The notes: generated by a model from the sequence alone, not told the origin. A stretch of 64,000 nucleotides of DNA from Amphritea balenae (GCF_003858655.1 NZ_RQXV01000004.1:186001-250000), one strand, 5' to 3'. Numbered from the stretch's first letter, positions 36,944-46,600 are shown. Made by a program: numbers and translations.

Positions 36944-39181
36944 CTAAATCAGTTCTACGCTATTGGGAACACCGTTTTGTTGTACTGAACCTATGACCCG
37001 GGCATGTTGATAGCCAGCACTATGTAGCGCAGTTATAAGCTGTTCGACCTTATCGGCAGGTACTGCAGTCAGTAGTCCTCCCGCCGTTTGAGGATCGAAC
37101 AACAACTCGGTCCGGTGGCTGTCCTTAAATTCATCCAGATTTGTAATGTACTGATCATATTTACGGTTTTGCGGATGAAGCGAACTGAATAGTCCTGCTT
37201 TCAGGCAGAGATCTGCCCCTTCAAGTACCGGCAGATTTTCTAATCGTAAACGGATATTGAAACCTGATCCGTCCAGCATCTCATGAAGATGACCTAATAA
37301 GCCAAAACCGGTTATATCGGTACAGGCGTGGGCGTTATTGTCAGATAGAATCCTGCTGGCCTGATAGTTTGACAGAAGCATCTGTTGCAGCGCGTTACTG
37401 ATCCAGCGACCATGGGCCTGACTACGCATATCGCTGGCAAACAAAGTACCGGTGCCTAACGGTTTAGTGACAATCAGCTTGTCACCTGGTTGCAGTCCCT
37501 GTTTTGTGAGTAATTGCTGTTTATCAGCCAGACCATTGATAGTGAAACCCAACTGAAGTTCAGCGCCTTCTGAAGTATGGCCGCCGACCAGACCTATACC
37601 GCAGTCACTGAAGACTTTGCTTGCCCCCAGTAACAGATGGCGTAAGCGCTGTTCCAGAATAGTATCGCCGGCATAGGGCAGAGTGACCATTGCCTGAGCG
37701 CTATGGGGTTCTGCACCCATGGCAAAAATGTCCCCCAAAGCATGATTCGCTGCGATCTGCCCAAACAGATAATCATCGTTAACCAGCTGTCGGAAGCTAT
37801 CGACAGACTGGACTAAAAGCTTACCTTCAGGGACGGCAATGACGGCTGCGTCATCAGGTTTGTTCAGGCCGATCTCTGCATTGTTATGAGTTACGGGTAA
37901 TTGGCGAAGTACTTTGTGAAGAATGGTATGGCCGACTTTTGCGCCACAACCACCGCAGCGCATATCGGGGTTTTCAATACGGATTTCATCATTGTCCAGC
38001 GTGCTATCCGGCAGTTCGGTCAGTTCACTGAAACGACGCATAAATTTCTGATCGATATGATCTTTCCAGCGCCAGACCCAGGCACCTGACAGTGAAAAGG
38101 GGCCTCTTGATGCAACCGCATAGCGGTCTCCGGTACTGATCAGGCTGAGGAACTGACGCTGTGGTTTATAACGGCTAAGTGTACGGTTTTGTAACCGCGC
38201 CTGAATATTTTTGGCCAGCGGCATCCCCTGACGCACGGCAAAGACGCCGGCTTTGGGGCGTGAAAAATTGACCATGTCGGCGATATCACCGGTAGCGAAA
38301 ATATCAGGATGGGAAACAGACTGCAGGAAGTCATTGACCCGAATACAGCCGTTATCAGAGCATTCAAGTCCGGCTCTGGCTGGCCAACCGGCTCCGCTGG
38401 CTGCCGTTGCCCATATAATTTCATCCAACACCAGGCGCTGGCCTGACTCGCTGATCAGTTGTCCTGGCTTTACTTCTGCGACCCTAAAACCGGTATGCAA
38501 TGTAATATCACGTTGTTGTATTACCCGGTTATATAACCTCTGAACCCGAACGTTATGGCTGGGGAGTATCTGCTCAGGGCCACAGATGATGTGAAAGTGG
38601 ATATGATCGGAGCGGCGCTGCTGTTTTCTCAGCATTCGCTCTAGTTTGTGCTGCATAGCTAACAAGACTTCTACTGCGCTGGCACCACCGCCTACGGTAC
38701 CAATATGTAGCGCCTGATTATAGTCGCCATCCAATACGCGCTGTTGCAGGTCATCCCAGTAATCCAGTAGCTGCTTTACTGGTTTTACACCGATACTGTT
38801 TTCCTGGGCGCCGGGAATCGTTGAAAGATCGGGGGTGGAACCGGTATCGATACTGAGCAGATCATAGCTGAAATCAGGATGATTCAGACAGCTGACAGTG
38901 CGTTGTTCCGGATCGATACCAATCACGGTGTCCTCAATAAAATCTATACCGGCATAGCGGCAGAAGCGGCCCAGATCGATATGTACCTGATCAAACTGGT
39001 AATGGCCTGCAATCAGGCCCGGTAACATACCGGAATAAGGTGTTTGAATCAGGTTTGAGATCAGGGTGATCTTGACTCCGGCGGGCTTATTCATCGCTAT
39101 CATCAACAATGCTATGGCGTGAGCATGCCCCCCACCTATAAAAAGCAGGTGCTGGCTGGCTGGAGTAAGGTCTTGTTGCAT
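36944..39181 (-). CDS. selD: Fusion of NADH dehydrogenase-like flavoprotein and selenide, water dikinase
   Basis: 745 residues. The N-terminal half (about 1-375) is an NDH-2-type FAD protein with LFIGGGHAHAIALLMIAM, VGGGASAVEVLLA and the FAD site DIFATGDIADMVN. The C-terminal half (about 405-745) is SelD, which makes selenophosphate: its nucleophile Cys lies in MRCGGCGAKVG together with the essential Lys, and DDAAVIAVPEGKLLVQSVDSF and VGGHTSEGAELQLGF follow. There is no in-frame UGA, so Cys rather than Sec is used. This fusion is known in marine proteobacteria. No selA, selB or selU lies in the window. Upstream is the candidate sRNA. Confidence 0.93.
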   Translation of the reverse strand: MQQDLTPASQHLLFIGGGHAHAIALLMIAMNKPAGVKITLISNLIQTPYSGMLPGLIAGHYQFDQVHIDLGRFCRYAGIDFIEDTVIGIDPEQRTVSCLNHPDFSYDLLSIDTGSTPDLSTIPGAQENSIGVKPVKQLLDYWDDLQQRVLDGDYNQALHIGTVGGGASAVEVLLAMQHKLERMLRKQQRRSDHIHFHIICGPEQILPSHNVRVQRLYNRVIQQRDITLHTGFRVAEVKPGQLISESGQRLVLDEIIWATAASGAGWPARAGLECSDNGCIRVNDFLQSVSHPDIFATGDIADMVNFSRPKAGVFAVRQGMPLAKNIQARLQNRTLSRYKPQRQFLSLISTGDRYAVASRGPFSLSGAWVWRWKDHIDQKFMRRFSELTELPDSTLDNDEIRIENPDMRCGGCGAKVGHTILHKVLRQLPVTHNNAEIGLNKPDDAAVIAVPEGKLLVQSVDSFRQLVNDDYLFGQIAANHALGDIFAMGAEPHSAQAMVTLPYAGDTILEQRLRHLLLGASKVFSDCGIGLVGGHTSEGAELQLGFTINGLADKQQLLTKQGLQPGDKLIVTKPLGTGTLFASDMRSQAHGRWISNALQQMLLSNYQASRILSDNNAHACTDITGFGLLGHLHEMLDGSGFNIRLRLENLPVLEGADLCLKAGLFSSLHPQNRKYDQYITNLDEFKDSHRTELLFDPQTAGGLLTAVPADKVEQLITALHSAGYQHARVIGSVQQNGVPNSVELI

Positions 39182-39233
39182 TGAGAATTAAGCCTGATCA
39201 GAAAGTTTGGCTATATAGTAACGGGGGAGGTAG

Positions 39234-39262
39234 AAAAAAAATACCGGGTGCGAACACCCGGT
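39234..39262 (-). terminator. Rho-independent terminator of the candidate sRNA
   Basis: On the minus strand ACCGGGTG-TTCG-CACCCGGT (8-bp stem, UUCG tetraloop) then A and eight T. It lies 5' of selD, so it must end a separate upstream transcript. Confidence 0.9.
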
Positions 39263-39426
39263 TAAAAATGACAAGAGCCTGTTGCTTGAATCAGACGAAG
39301 AAATCGCAACCATCTGAATTCAACAAACCTGGTAAGCAGGATTGAAGGAGAGGCTGGCCAAATCAGCCTCTCCTTCAGAGACAGAATACCGGTGAGGTGA
39401 GAGTATTCTGTCAACCACTTACGAGC
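39234..39426 (-). ncRNA. Candidate Fur-regulated small RNA (RyhB/PrrF-like in logic)
   Basis: About 193 nt on the minus strand from a start near 39426 to the terminator at 39234. The RNA would fold as a perfect 10-bp hairpin (39380-39412) with a pyrimidine-rich 13-nt loop UCUCACCUCACCG, a perfect 13-bp hairpin (39344-39376), a looser pairing between UUGAAUUCAGA and UCUGAUUCAA, a U-rich segment, and a UUCG-capped terminator. A matching promoter (-35 TTGATA, 17-bp spacer, -10 TACTAT) is overlapped by a perfect 7-1-7 Fur box. The exposed loop is complementary to GGUGAGGUG-like ribosome-binding sites. No protein frame explains it. Functional class is inferred; sequence similarity to known RyhB or PrrF is not claimed. 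Confidence 0.75.
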
Positions 39427-39433
39427 GATATAG

Positions 39434-39462
39434 ATAGTAATCTACATGATAATCATTATCAA
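39434..39462 (-). promoter_or_regulatory. Sigma-70 promoter of the candidate sRNA
   Basis: Minus strand: -35 TTGATA at 39462-39457, 17-bp spacer, -10 TACTAT at 39439-39434. Transcription would start around 39426-39428. Confidence 0.7.
39447..39461. promoter_or_regulatory. Fur box
   Basis: TGATAATCATTATCA is a perfect 7-1-7 inverted repeat equal to the core Fur consensus. It overlaps the -35 and spacer of the sRNA promoter, so iron-loaded Fur would block transcription. Confidence 0.85.
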
Positions 39463-39567
39463 TAGCGTTTAGAAAATAATTTGAAATAGTTTAGGATAAA
39501 AACTGTACGTTCGCCCGCACTGCACTATCCATGCTACTTTGACGCGACTTAACAAGGTTATCCCGGT

Positions 39568-39603
39568 TTTTCCCCATAGCTTATCCACAGATTTCGTGGA
39601 CAA
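39568..39603 (+). repeat. DnaA-box-like element, copy A
   Basis: A 36-bp stretch starting TTTTCCCCA, containing the perfect DnaA box TTATCCACA (39581-39589) and an inverted TTGTCCACG. It matches copy B at 42304-42339 in about 29 of 36 positions. TTATCCCGG sits just upstream at 39558. Confidence 0.55.
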
Positions 39604-39692
39604 AATTGATCTGGATACCGCTTGTTAATTGAACAAAACTGATTGCCGGTCTTAACTATGTATATTGATATTGCCGGGAGTTGCCCGAGGCT

Positions 39693-41177
39693 ATGGGACT
39701 TGAGATCAGGAAATCAGAGTTTAGTGGTGCAGAATATGAGCGCTTTACCAATAAGCTTTTTGGCCATCTGGATGTACTTCAGCAGTTGCTGCAACGACCG
39801 GACTTTGGTCAGGGCAAGGTTACGCTGGGAGCCGAATTAGAGCTGTATATCGTTGATCATAAGGGCTGCCCACTGCCGGTGAATCGGGAGATTCAGGCCC
39901 GGATGAATGATCCTCAGCTGACGCTTGAACTGAATAGATACAATCTTGAATATAACCTGACGCCTGTGGATATGGCGGGGCGTCCTTTTTCAGCGATTGA
40001 AACAGAGATTCGGGATGTACTGAAAAAGTTAAATGTTCTGGCAGAGCAGCAATCCGGACAGATAGTCCCTATCGGTATTCTGCCCACTCTCCAGCGTTGT
40101 GACTTTGGTTTACATGCGATGACAGATCTGTCGCGCTACCACGCACTGACTAAAGCATTGGCTCAGATGCGGGGACAGACCTATGCTATTCGCATCGATG
40201 GGGAAGATCCTATCTCTTTACGCGCCAATGATGTCACGCTGGAAGGGGCTAATACGTCGTTACAGATGCATTATCGGGTTGCGCCACAGCAGTTTGCCGA
40301 TAGTTATAACGCGATTCAGTTAGTGACGCCTCTGGTATTGGCTATAGCGGCTAATTCGCCTTTCTTGCTGGGCAACAGGCTTTGGCATGAAACCCGTATT
40401 CCTCTGTTTAAACATGCGATCGATGGCTGTGATCATCTGTCAGTCAAAACCGGTCAGCCTGACCGGGTTAATTTTGGCCATGGCTGGGCACGTCATGGTG
40501 CCTATGAGCTGTTTGCTGAAACGGTCTACCTGCATCAACCGATATTGCCAGTGTGCAAGCGTGAGAGTGCAGGTCGTCTGTTGGCAGAAGGCAAAACGCC
40601 TTCGTTGTTTGAGCTTATGCTACACCATGGGACCGTATGGCCATGGAACCGCCCGGTATATGATCCTGTTGATACAGGTCATCTGCGTATCGAAATTCGA
40701 GCACTGCCTGCAGGGCCTTCAGCCTGCGATATGATGGCCAATGCGGCACTGATTATAGGGCTGGCGGAAGGGTTGAGAGAGCGTATTGAAGAGATTATAC
40801 CGGCGATGCCGTTTCAGACACTGGAATATAATTTCTATCATGCGGCCCAACAGGGGATTAATGCTCAACTTATGTGGCCCAGTGGTCCCCGCGAGCGGCT
40901 GTTACGCCGCCCGGTCATCGATATTCTGACGGAACTGCTGCCTATCGCCCGGCGAGGGCTGCTAAACGCCGGAATCAACCGTACCGAAGTGGATTATTAT
41001 CTGGGCATCATTGAGCAACGTCTGGCTGCCCGAAGTAATGGCGCCTGCTGGCAGCTGCGTCAGTTTAATCGTCTGTCTAAATCGATGGTAAAACGGCGCG
41101 CGTTGCGTCGTATGCTTGATCAGTATATCGATTATTCCCGGAATAACACGCCAGTGGCTGAGTGGGGGGATATCTGA
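39693..41177 (+). CDS. Glutamate-cysteine ligase-like amidoligase (GCS2 family)
   Basis: 494 residues of the GCS2 carboxylate-amine ligase family. LGAELELYIVDHKGCPLP near residue 45 gives the metal/glutamate-binding ExE, and LEYNLTPVDMAGRPFSAIE, SLQMHYRV and HLRIEIRALPAGPSACDMM are further conserved blocks. The family joins an amino group to a carboxylate using ATP; glutamate-cysteine ligase is one case, but many members make other gamma-glutamyl or peptide products. A TTG at 39681 also opens the frame; ATG 39693 is chosen. Its stop overlaps the start of an AstE-like hydrolase gene, suggesting a two-enzyme system. Confidence 0.8.
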   Translation: MGLEIRKSEFSGAEYERFTNKLFGHLDVLQQLLQRPDFGQGKVTLGAELELYIVDHKGCPLPVNREIQARMNDPQLTLELNRYNLEYNLTPVDMAGRPFSAIETEIRDVLKKLNVLAEQQSGQIVPIGILPTLQRCDFGLHAMTDLSRYHALTKALAQMRGQTYAIRIDGEDPISLRANDVTLEGANTSLQMHYRVAPQQFADSYNAIQLVTPLVLAIAANSPFLLGNRLWHETRIPLFKHAIDGCDHLSVKTGQPDRVNFGHGWARHGAYELFAETVYLHQPILPVCKRESAGRLLAEGKTPSLFELMLHHGTVWPWNRPVYDPVDTGHLRIEIRALPAGPSACDMMANAALIIGLAEGLRERIEEIIPAMPFQTLEYNFYHAAQQGINAQLMWPSGPRERLLRRPVIDILTELLPIARRGLLNAGINRTEVDYYLGIIEQRLAARSNGACWQLRQFNRLSKSMVKRRALRRMLDQYIDYSRNNTPVAEWGDI

Positions 41178-42235
41178 TGCATCCTATTAGTCACCGTAAA
41201 CATAAGCCGATCCACTTTCTGCATAACCCGGAACCGGATAGTCTGCCGCAGGATGTAGAGAGTTTTCTACGTCATCTGGGAGGGCCAACACTGATCATCA
41301 TCGATGGACAGGATAATAGCCGTTGCCGGGGTATTGCGACGCTATTACACGGCAATGAACCTTCTGGTGTTAAAGCGTTATTGGCCTGGCTGCGAAGTGG
41401 CCAGACGCCGGCAGTGAGGGTTATATGTCTGATTGCATCTGTTCAGGCTGCACTGCATGAAACGCTTTTTTACTATCGGATGATTCCGGGCCAGCGGGAT
41501 ATGAACCGTTGCTTTCGTCCGCCGTTTGATGATCATCAGGGACATATAGCGGAACATTTTATGATGTTACTGGATCAGTATCGGCCCGAAGCTTTGCTGG
41601 ATATCCACAATACATCGGGGATGAGTCCCTCATTCGGCGTGGTGACTTATTTAAGCCCTGAACATGATCATCTGGTGTCACTGTTTACCCAGCGTATTAT
41701 TGTGACAGAGCTAAGGTTGGGGGCATTGATGGAGCTGAGTACGCCGGACTATCCTATTGTTACTATTGAGTGTGGTGGCTCTGATCAGCCAGAAGCGGAT
41801 CAAACTGCTATCGATGGCTTACACAGTTACCTGTTCAGGGAACAGGTTCTACACTCTGAGGGTACTAACGAATTAGATCTTTATCGTCACGCTGTACGTT
41901 TTGAGCTGGTGGATGATTGTCATATCGCCTTTGCTGATCAGCCGGTAGCCGGGGCGGATCTGACCGTACCTTTCGATGTGGAAAAATTTAATTTTGGTGT
42001 GATTCCAGCGCTGACCCGGTTAGGGTGGCTGGGGCCAAGGGGGCTGAGTATTTTCAGAGTCTGTTCGGCGGGAGGAGAGAATGTACTGCCTCATTTTCTG
42101 CTGGCTAGGTCATCCGGGTTGTACTCTGCTCAGCGTTTGAAACTGTTTATGGTAACCACTAATCCGGCTATCGCTTTAAGTGACTGCCTGCTTTATGCCT
42201 GTGCTGAGACTGAGCATATCAGGCCACCTGCATAG
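41177..42235 (+). CDS. Succinylglutamate desuccinylase/aspartoacylase family hydrolase
   Basis: 352 residues of the AstE/AspA zinc carboxypeptidase-like family (M14 relative). Zinc ligands are the His and Glu in LLHGNEPSG (near residue 59) and the His in LLDIHNTSG; the catalytic Glu is in VTIECGG. Enzymes of this family cleave N-acyl amino acids such as succinylglutamate or acetylaspartate. The ATG overlaps the ligase stop as TGATG with GGGGGGA ahead, so the pair is translated together. None of the other arginine succinyltransferase pathway genes is nearby, so another amide bond, perhaps the ligase product, is a likelier substrate. Confidence 0.85.
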   Translation: MHPISHRKHKPIHFLHNPEPDSLPQDVESFLRHLGGPTLIIIDGQDNSRCRGIATLLHGNEPSGVKALLAWLRSGQTPAVRVICLIASVQAALHETLFYYRMIPGQRDMNRCFRPPFDDHQGHIAEHFMMLLDQYRPEALLDIHNTSGMSPSFGVVTYLSPEHDHLVSLFTQRIIVTELRLGALMELSTPDYPIVTIECGGSDQPEADQTAIDGLHSYLFREQVLHSEGTNELDLYRHAVRFELVDDCHIAFADQPVAGADLTVPFDVEKFNFGVIPALTRLGWLGPRGLSIFRVCSAGGENVLPHFLLARSSGLYSAQRLKLFMVTTNPAIALSDCLLYACAETEHIRPPA

Positions 42236-42303
42236 AAACTGTTCGCTTCCGTTTACGTCAACGGTGGCAGGCATTGCAGACTAGTTATTAATGTTATGCA
42301 GAG

Positions 42304-42339
42304 TTTTCCCCAGAAGTTATGCACAGAATTCGGGGATAA
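42304..42339 (+). repeat. DnaA-box-like element, copy B
   Basis: Second copy of the element seen at 39568, starting TTTTCCCCA and holding TTATGCACA (42317-42325) and an inverted TTATCCCCG. A related TTATGCAGA lies just before it at 42294. It directly follows the two-gene unit. Confidence 0.55.
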
Positions 42340-42341
42340 CT

Positions 42342-43415
42342 TTAGCCGTTATATTTTTTCAAAATTGCGACACCCTGTTTATAACCCAGTCCACCATTGC
42401 CATGTACCGCCCCGGTGTGATGCTGTGGGCTATGGGTCAGTTGCTGGTGCATCTCTATCAGGCTGTTGAGTGCCGGATTGTTCCAGGGGCCTTTGGCCAG
42501 ATTCATACCGCCGGTAATAGTGATCAGGTGCTGATCAAGAAACTCTGGTACCTGTTCCAACAGATCGACCAGCCCGCTGGCGAGTAGAAATGCGATAGGC
42601 ACGACCGGATAACAGGTATAAGTTTCCAATAATGCATCACCGGCACGAAACTGTGCCGCAAAGTCGATACCGGCTTGCTGACAGGCTTCGGTGTAGGCCT
42701 GCTCCAAATGCTCATAGCTGACAATATCTTCAACATGCTGTTTACCGTCACCCGGAGTATAGCCCAGCCCTACACCGGTTATTTCCAGTTGTTCTGATGC
42801 GGGAATTTTTAACAGTTGAGTTACTCTTTCATTGCCAATCAGTAAACGTCCGCAGAAGTCTATTAATGGGTTGGCGCAATCAACACCACGAAACAGGGGA
42901 GTGATATGGTTATACCAACGCTCGTCCGGCAGTTGCTCAGCGGCCAGTTCATCTGAGACGACATTGCGATAACTGCATTTGTAATTCTCAAACAGGTGAT
43001 GGGCCAGCTGGTGGAAAAGTTGTGCATCGGCACCGTGGCGGTGGATAAATTGTTCAGCCAGTTCGTTGTAGGCTTCAGTCAGGGGATAATCATTGCCATA
43101 CACCGCCATCAGATCCAGCCGTTGCTGCCGTTCATAGCCGCTGCGCAATAAGTCTTTACCGCTAATAACCACGGCTTCGGACTGACCGCTGTGTATCAGC
43201 TCTCTGGCCCGTGCAATCGCTTCAATGGGCCCACAGCCACTGCGAAAATGATTGGTCTCGATCTCGCTGTGCCAGGGCGTGCTGAGGGGGTCAATTGTGA
43301 GCTCTGTAATATCGATGTCGTGCTGATGTAGCTGATTTTCAAGTGCCAGACAGTGTTGCAGTGAACCGCTGTCATCAACAGTTTTAGCAGAGGAAAATAG
43401 CAGGGCCTTAGACAT
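42342..43415 (-). CDS. Thiolase-superfamily protein (SCP-x/acetyl-CoA acetyltransferase-like)
   Basis: 357 residues of the thiolase fold but shorter and more divergent than FadA. A candidate nucleophile is the Cys in FRSGCGPIEAIARAREL (near residue 60), and the C-terminal GGMNLAKGPWNNPALNSLIE and VHGNGGLGYKQGVAIL match the lipid-transfer/SCP-x type thiolases, although the usual Cys before GNGG is replaced by His. It may act on unusual acyl-CoAs or have lost activity. The gene stands downstream of the indolepyruvate oxidoreductase and is separated from it by a terminator. Confidence 0.75.
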   Translation of the reverse strand: MSKALLFSSAKTVDDSGSLQHCLALENQLHQHDIDITELTIDPLSTPWHSEIETNHFRSGCGPIEAIARARELIHSGQSEAVVISGKDLLRSGYERQQRLDLMAVYGNDYPLTEAYNELAEQFIHRHGADAQLFHQLAHHLFENYKCSYRNVVSDELAAEQLPDERWYNHITPLFRGVDCANPLIDFCGRLLIGNERVTQLLKIPASEQLEITGVGLGYTPGDGKQHVEDIVSYEHLEQAYTEACQQAGIDFAAQFRAGDALLETYTCYPVVPIAFLLASGLVDLLEQVPEFLDQHLITITGGMNLAKGPWNNPALNSLIEMHQQLTHSPQHHTGAVHGNGGLGYKQGVAILKKYNG

Positions 43416-43558
43416 ATCAGAGCTTCCTTCGGATAAACGAAGGGTTATGTTATCAGGGTTTTCCTGTATTAGGTAATAAGTGAGGGGGCGCGCGGGAATC
43501 GCTTATAAACGGCGCTGAATTTGCTTAGATCGAAACCAGACATGATTGATTACAGAGA

Positions 43559-43584
43559 TAATAAAAAGCCCTCGGAAGGAGGGC
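43559..43584 (-). terminator. Rho-independent terminator after the indolepyruvate oxidoreductase gene
   Basis: AGCCCTC-GGAAG-GAGGGCT, followed on the minus strand by TTTTTATT; 22 bases past the stop. Confidence 0.88.
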
Positions 43585-43605
43585 TGTAATAAGATTAGCA
43601 GTAAC

Positions 43606-46600
43606 TTAGCTGACCGGATCCTGAATTTGCACTGCGGCTATATGTTTATCGGGATGAATGTAGCGTTCCGTCAGAATGGATAAGCGTTCACGTGCTCCGT
43701 TCAGATTGCGTGCTTTCACATGCCCGAAACCTTTAATCAGTTCTGGTATGTTTGCTATCTCCACCGCTAAAGCCAGATTTTCGTTCGTAAGACCAGCGAT
43801 AAGAACATTCAACAGCTGTTCATATTCAGTAATCAGAGCCCGCTCTTCACGACGTTCTTCCGTATAACCGAACGGATCAAAGCGCGTGCCTCTGAGCCCT
43901 TTGAAACCGGCAACCAGCTTTAAACCTGAGTACATCCAAGGGCCAAACTCCCTTTTCTTTGGCTGGCCCGTAAGTGGATCTTTACGCGACAGCAATGGCG
44001 GCGCCATATGGAATTTGAGGCGGAAATTACCACTGAACTGGCGATTTATCCGTGCCAGCCAGGCACCATCGGTATAGAGGCGGGCGACTTCATATTCGTC
44101 TTTATACGCCATCAACTTATACAGGTTGCGGGCGACCGCTTCAGTCAGTGTTTTACTATGATTTCCCAATGCAGTTTCAGCTGATTTGATCTTATTAATC
44201 TGCTCTAGATATCGAGCGGCATAGGCCTGGTTCTGGTAACTGACCAGGTCTTTACTGCGACGCTGGATAATCTGGTCAACATCCTGCGACAGTATCTGCC
44301 ATTCAGGGGTTGGTAGCGCTTGTTCCAAAAGCGGTTCCAGCTGTTCAGGTGCCCAGGCCATCATCCGGCCAATTTTAAACGCTCGCAGGTTATATGCGAC
44401 GGCGATACCGTTTTTCTCGATCGCCGCTTCCAGTGATGCCAGCTTAACCGGCAGCCAGCCCATCTGACAGGCAAAACCTAATAACATGGTGTTGGCACCG
44501 ATCGTATCGCCGGTAAGGCGCTCCGACAGGCTGATTGAATCAAAGAATGAGGTATTTCCTGCCCCCGTAAAGCGCTCAATAGCTGCACGCATCTGCTTGA
44601 CCGGGATCTGGAAATCACCATCACGGGTAAAGGCTCCTGTAACGGTTTCATGGCTGTTTACCACGCCATGGGTATGACCTTCCCGTAATCTGGACAAGCC
44701 TTCATTACTGGCGCTGGTGACAATGTCTGCGCCTACCAGAAGATCCGCTTTACCCACGGATAATCGGGTAGAGTTCAGATCATCATTGTTATCTGCGATC
44801 TTCAAATGACAATATACGGCGCCAAATTTTTGTGCCATACCGGTCAGGTCCAGTACCTGAGAGGCTTTACCTTCCGACTGTGCAGCATCACCCAGTAGTG
44901 ATGATATTGTGACCACTCCGGTACCGCCAATACCACATACTAATGCGCCATAAACCCCGTTTAATGGTGCCACCGCAGGCTCAGGTAGTTCAGCAAAGGT
45001 AGTTTCATCTATCTCTACGCCCTGACCTTTATTCATTGCGCCGCCTTCAATGGTGACAAAGCTCGGACAGAAACCTTCGACACAGCTAAAGTCTTTGTTA
45101 CAACCGGATTGATCGATACGGCGTTTACGGCCGACCTCAGTTTCTAACGGTTGAACTGACAGGCAGTTAGACGCGAGACCGCAATCGCCACAGCCTTCAC
45201 ACAAACGATAGTTAATATAGGCACGTTTAGCCGGGTCTTCAGCTTTGCCACGTTTACGCCGGCGTCGCAATTCGGTCGCGCAGGTCTGTTCATAGATCAG
45301 AATAGTAACGCCGGGTACCTTCTCAAGTTCTGTCATCACCTGCTCTAACTGATCACGATGGTAGAGGTTGGTACCTTTGGCAAATTCACGGGTATTGAAT
45401 TTATCTGGATTGTCACTGACCACGACGACTTTTGCCGCGCCTTCAGCGTTTAGCTGGTGGGTAATGCTCTGCACACTCACCGGCCCGTCATGGGGCTGAC
45501 CACCGGTCATCGCGACAGCATCATTGTAGAGAATCTTGTAAGTGATATTGACGCCGGCTGCGATTGCCTGACGGATGGCGTTAGAGCCCGAGTGGTAATA
45601 AGTGCCGTCGCCGAGATTGATAAAGGCGTGTTTATGGTCAACAAAGGGTGCCGCACCGGCCCAGGTAGCACCTTCGCCACCCATCTGGGTGTAAGAGACG
45701 CCGCCCCGGTCCATCAGTCGGGCCAGGTAATGACAACCGATACCGATCAGCTGAACGGTGCCATCCGGCTGCTTTGTTGAAGTGTTATGCGGACAGCCAG
45801 AACAGAAGTAGGGGGTTCGATCAACATTGTCCCGGGGAATCGCCAGTTGCTGATCGGTACGGTCCAGCACATCGATCCACTGTTGCATGTCAGGGTTCTG
45901 ATAGCACGGGCTGAGCCAGTCCACTAATACTCTTGAAATCAGCGCTGGGGTCAGCTCACCATTAGAGGGAAACTGGGTTACGCCTTCCCGGTCTTGTTTT
46001 CCCAGAACCAAAGGGCGCTGTGCTTGCGGTAAATGATAGAGGATATCTTTTATCTGGGTTTCCAGAAATGGTCGCGACTCTTCGATAACCAGTAACTCAT
46101 CTACCGATTCTGCAAACTCTTGAATCAGGCTTTCTTCTAAGGGCCAGGTCACCGCAATTTTAAATACCGATAAACCGATTTGCTCTCGCTGTTGTTCGCT
46201 AATACCCAGATCATTCAGGGCTTCTAGCGTATCAAGATAGCTCTTGCCAGCGGTGATGATACCGACTTTTCGTTGCGGACAATCCAGCGTTACTCTATTT
46301 AACTGATTAGTTTTTACAAAGGCTTTAACGGCAGGCAGGCGGGCTTTTAACATGCGCTCGTCCTGATCAACCGACTGATCGGGCCAACGGGTGTGAACAC
46401 CGCAGTCCGGGATAACATGGTTCTGCGGAAGTGTGGTTACTGTCCGGGCCGGGTCAATATCGATCAGGTTAGTAGCTTCGGCGATATCTGAAACTGACTT
46501 CACCGCAACCCAGACACCTGCGTAACGGGAGATCTGATAAGCGATCAGGCCGTAATCGTAGATATCCTGAACACTAGAGCAGGCCATGGTCGGAATGCAA

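Noticed and set aside
37000-39181. Selenocysteine codon in selD
   Set aside because: The active-site position is encoded by a Cys codon and there is no in-frame UGA.
39206-39313. Small ORF inside the sRNA on the minus strand
   Set aside because: It would run through the terminator stem and T run and has no ribosome site, so it is unlikely to be translated. A dual-function RNA is not excluded.
39558-39610. Chromosomal replication origin
   Set aside because: Only one perfect DnaA box and a few degenerate ones are present, there is no AT-rich unwinding array, and dnaA, dnaN, gidA and parA are not nearby.
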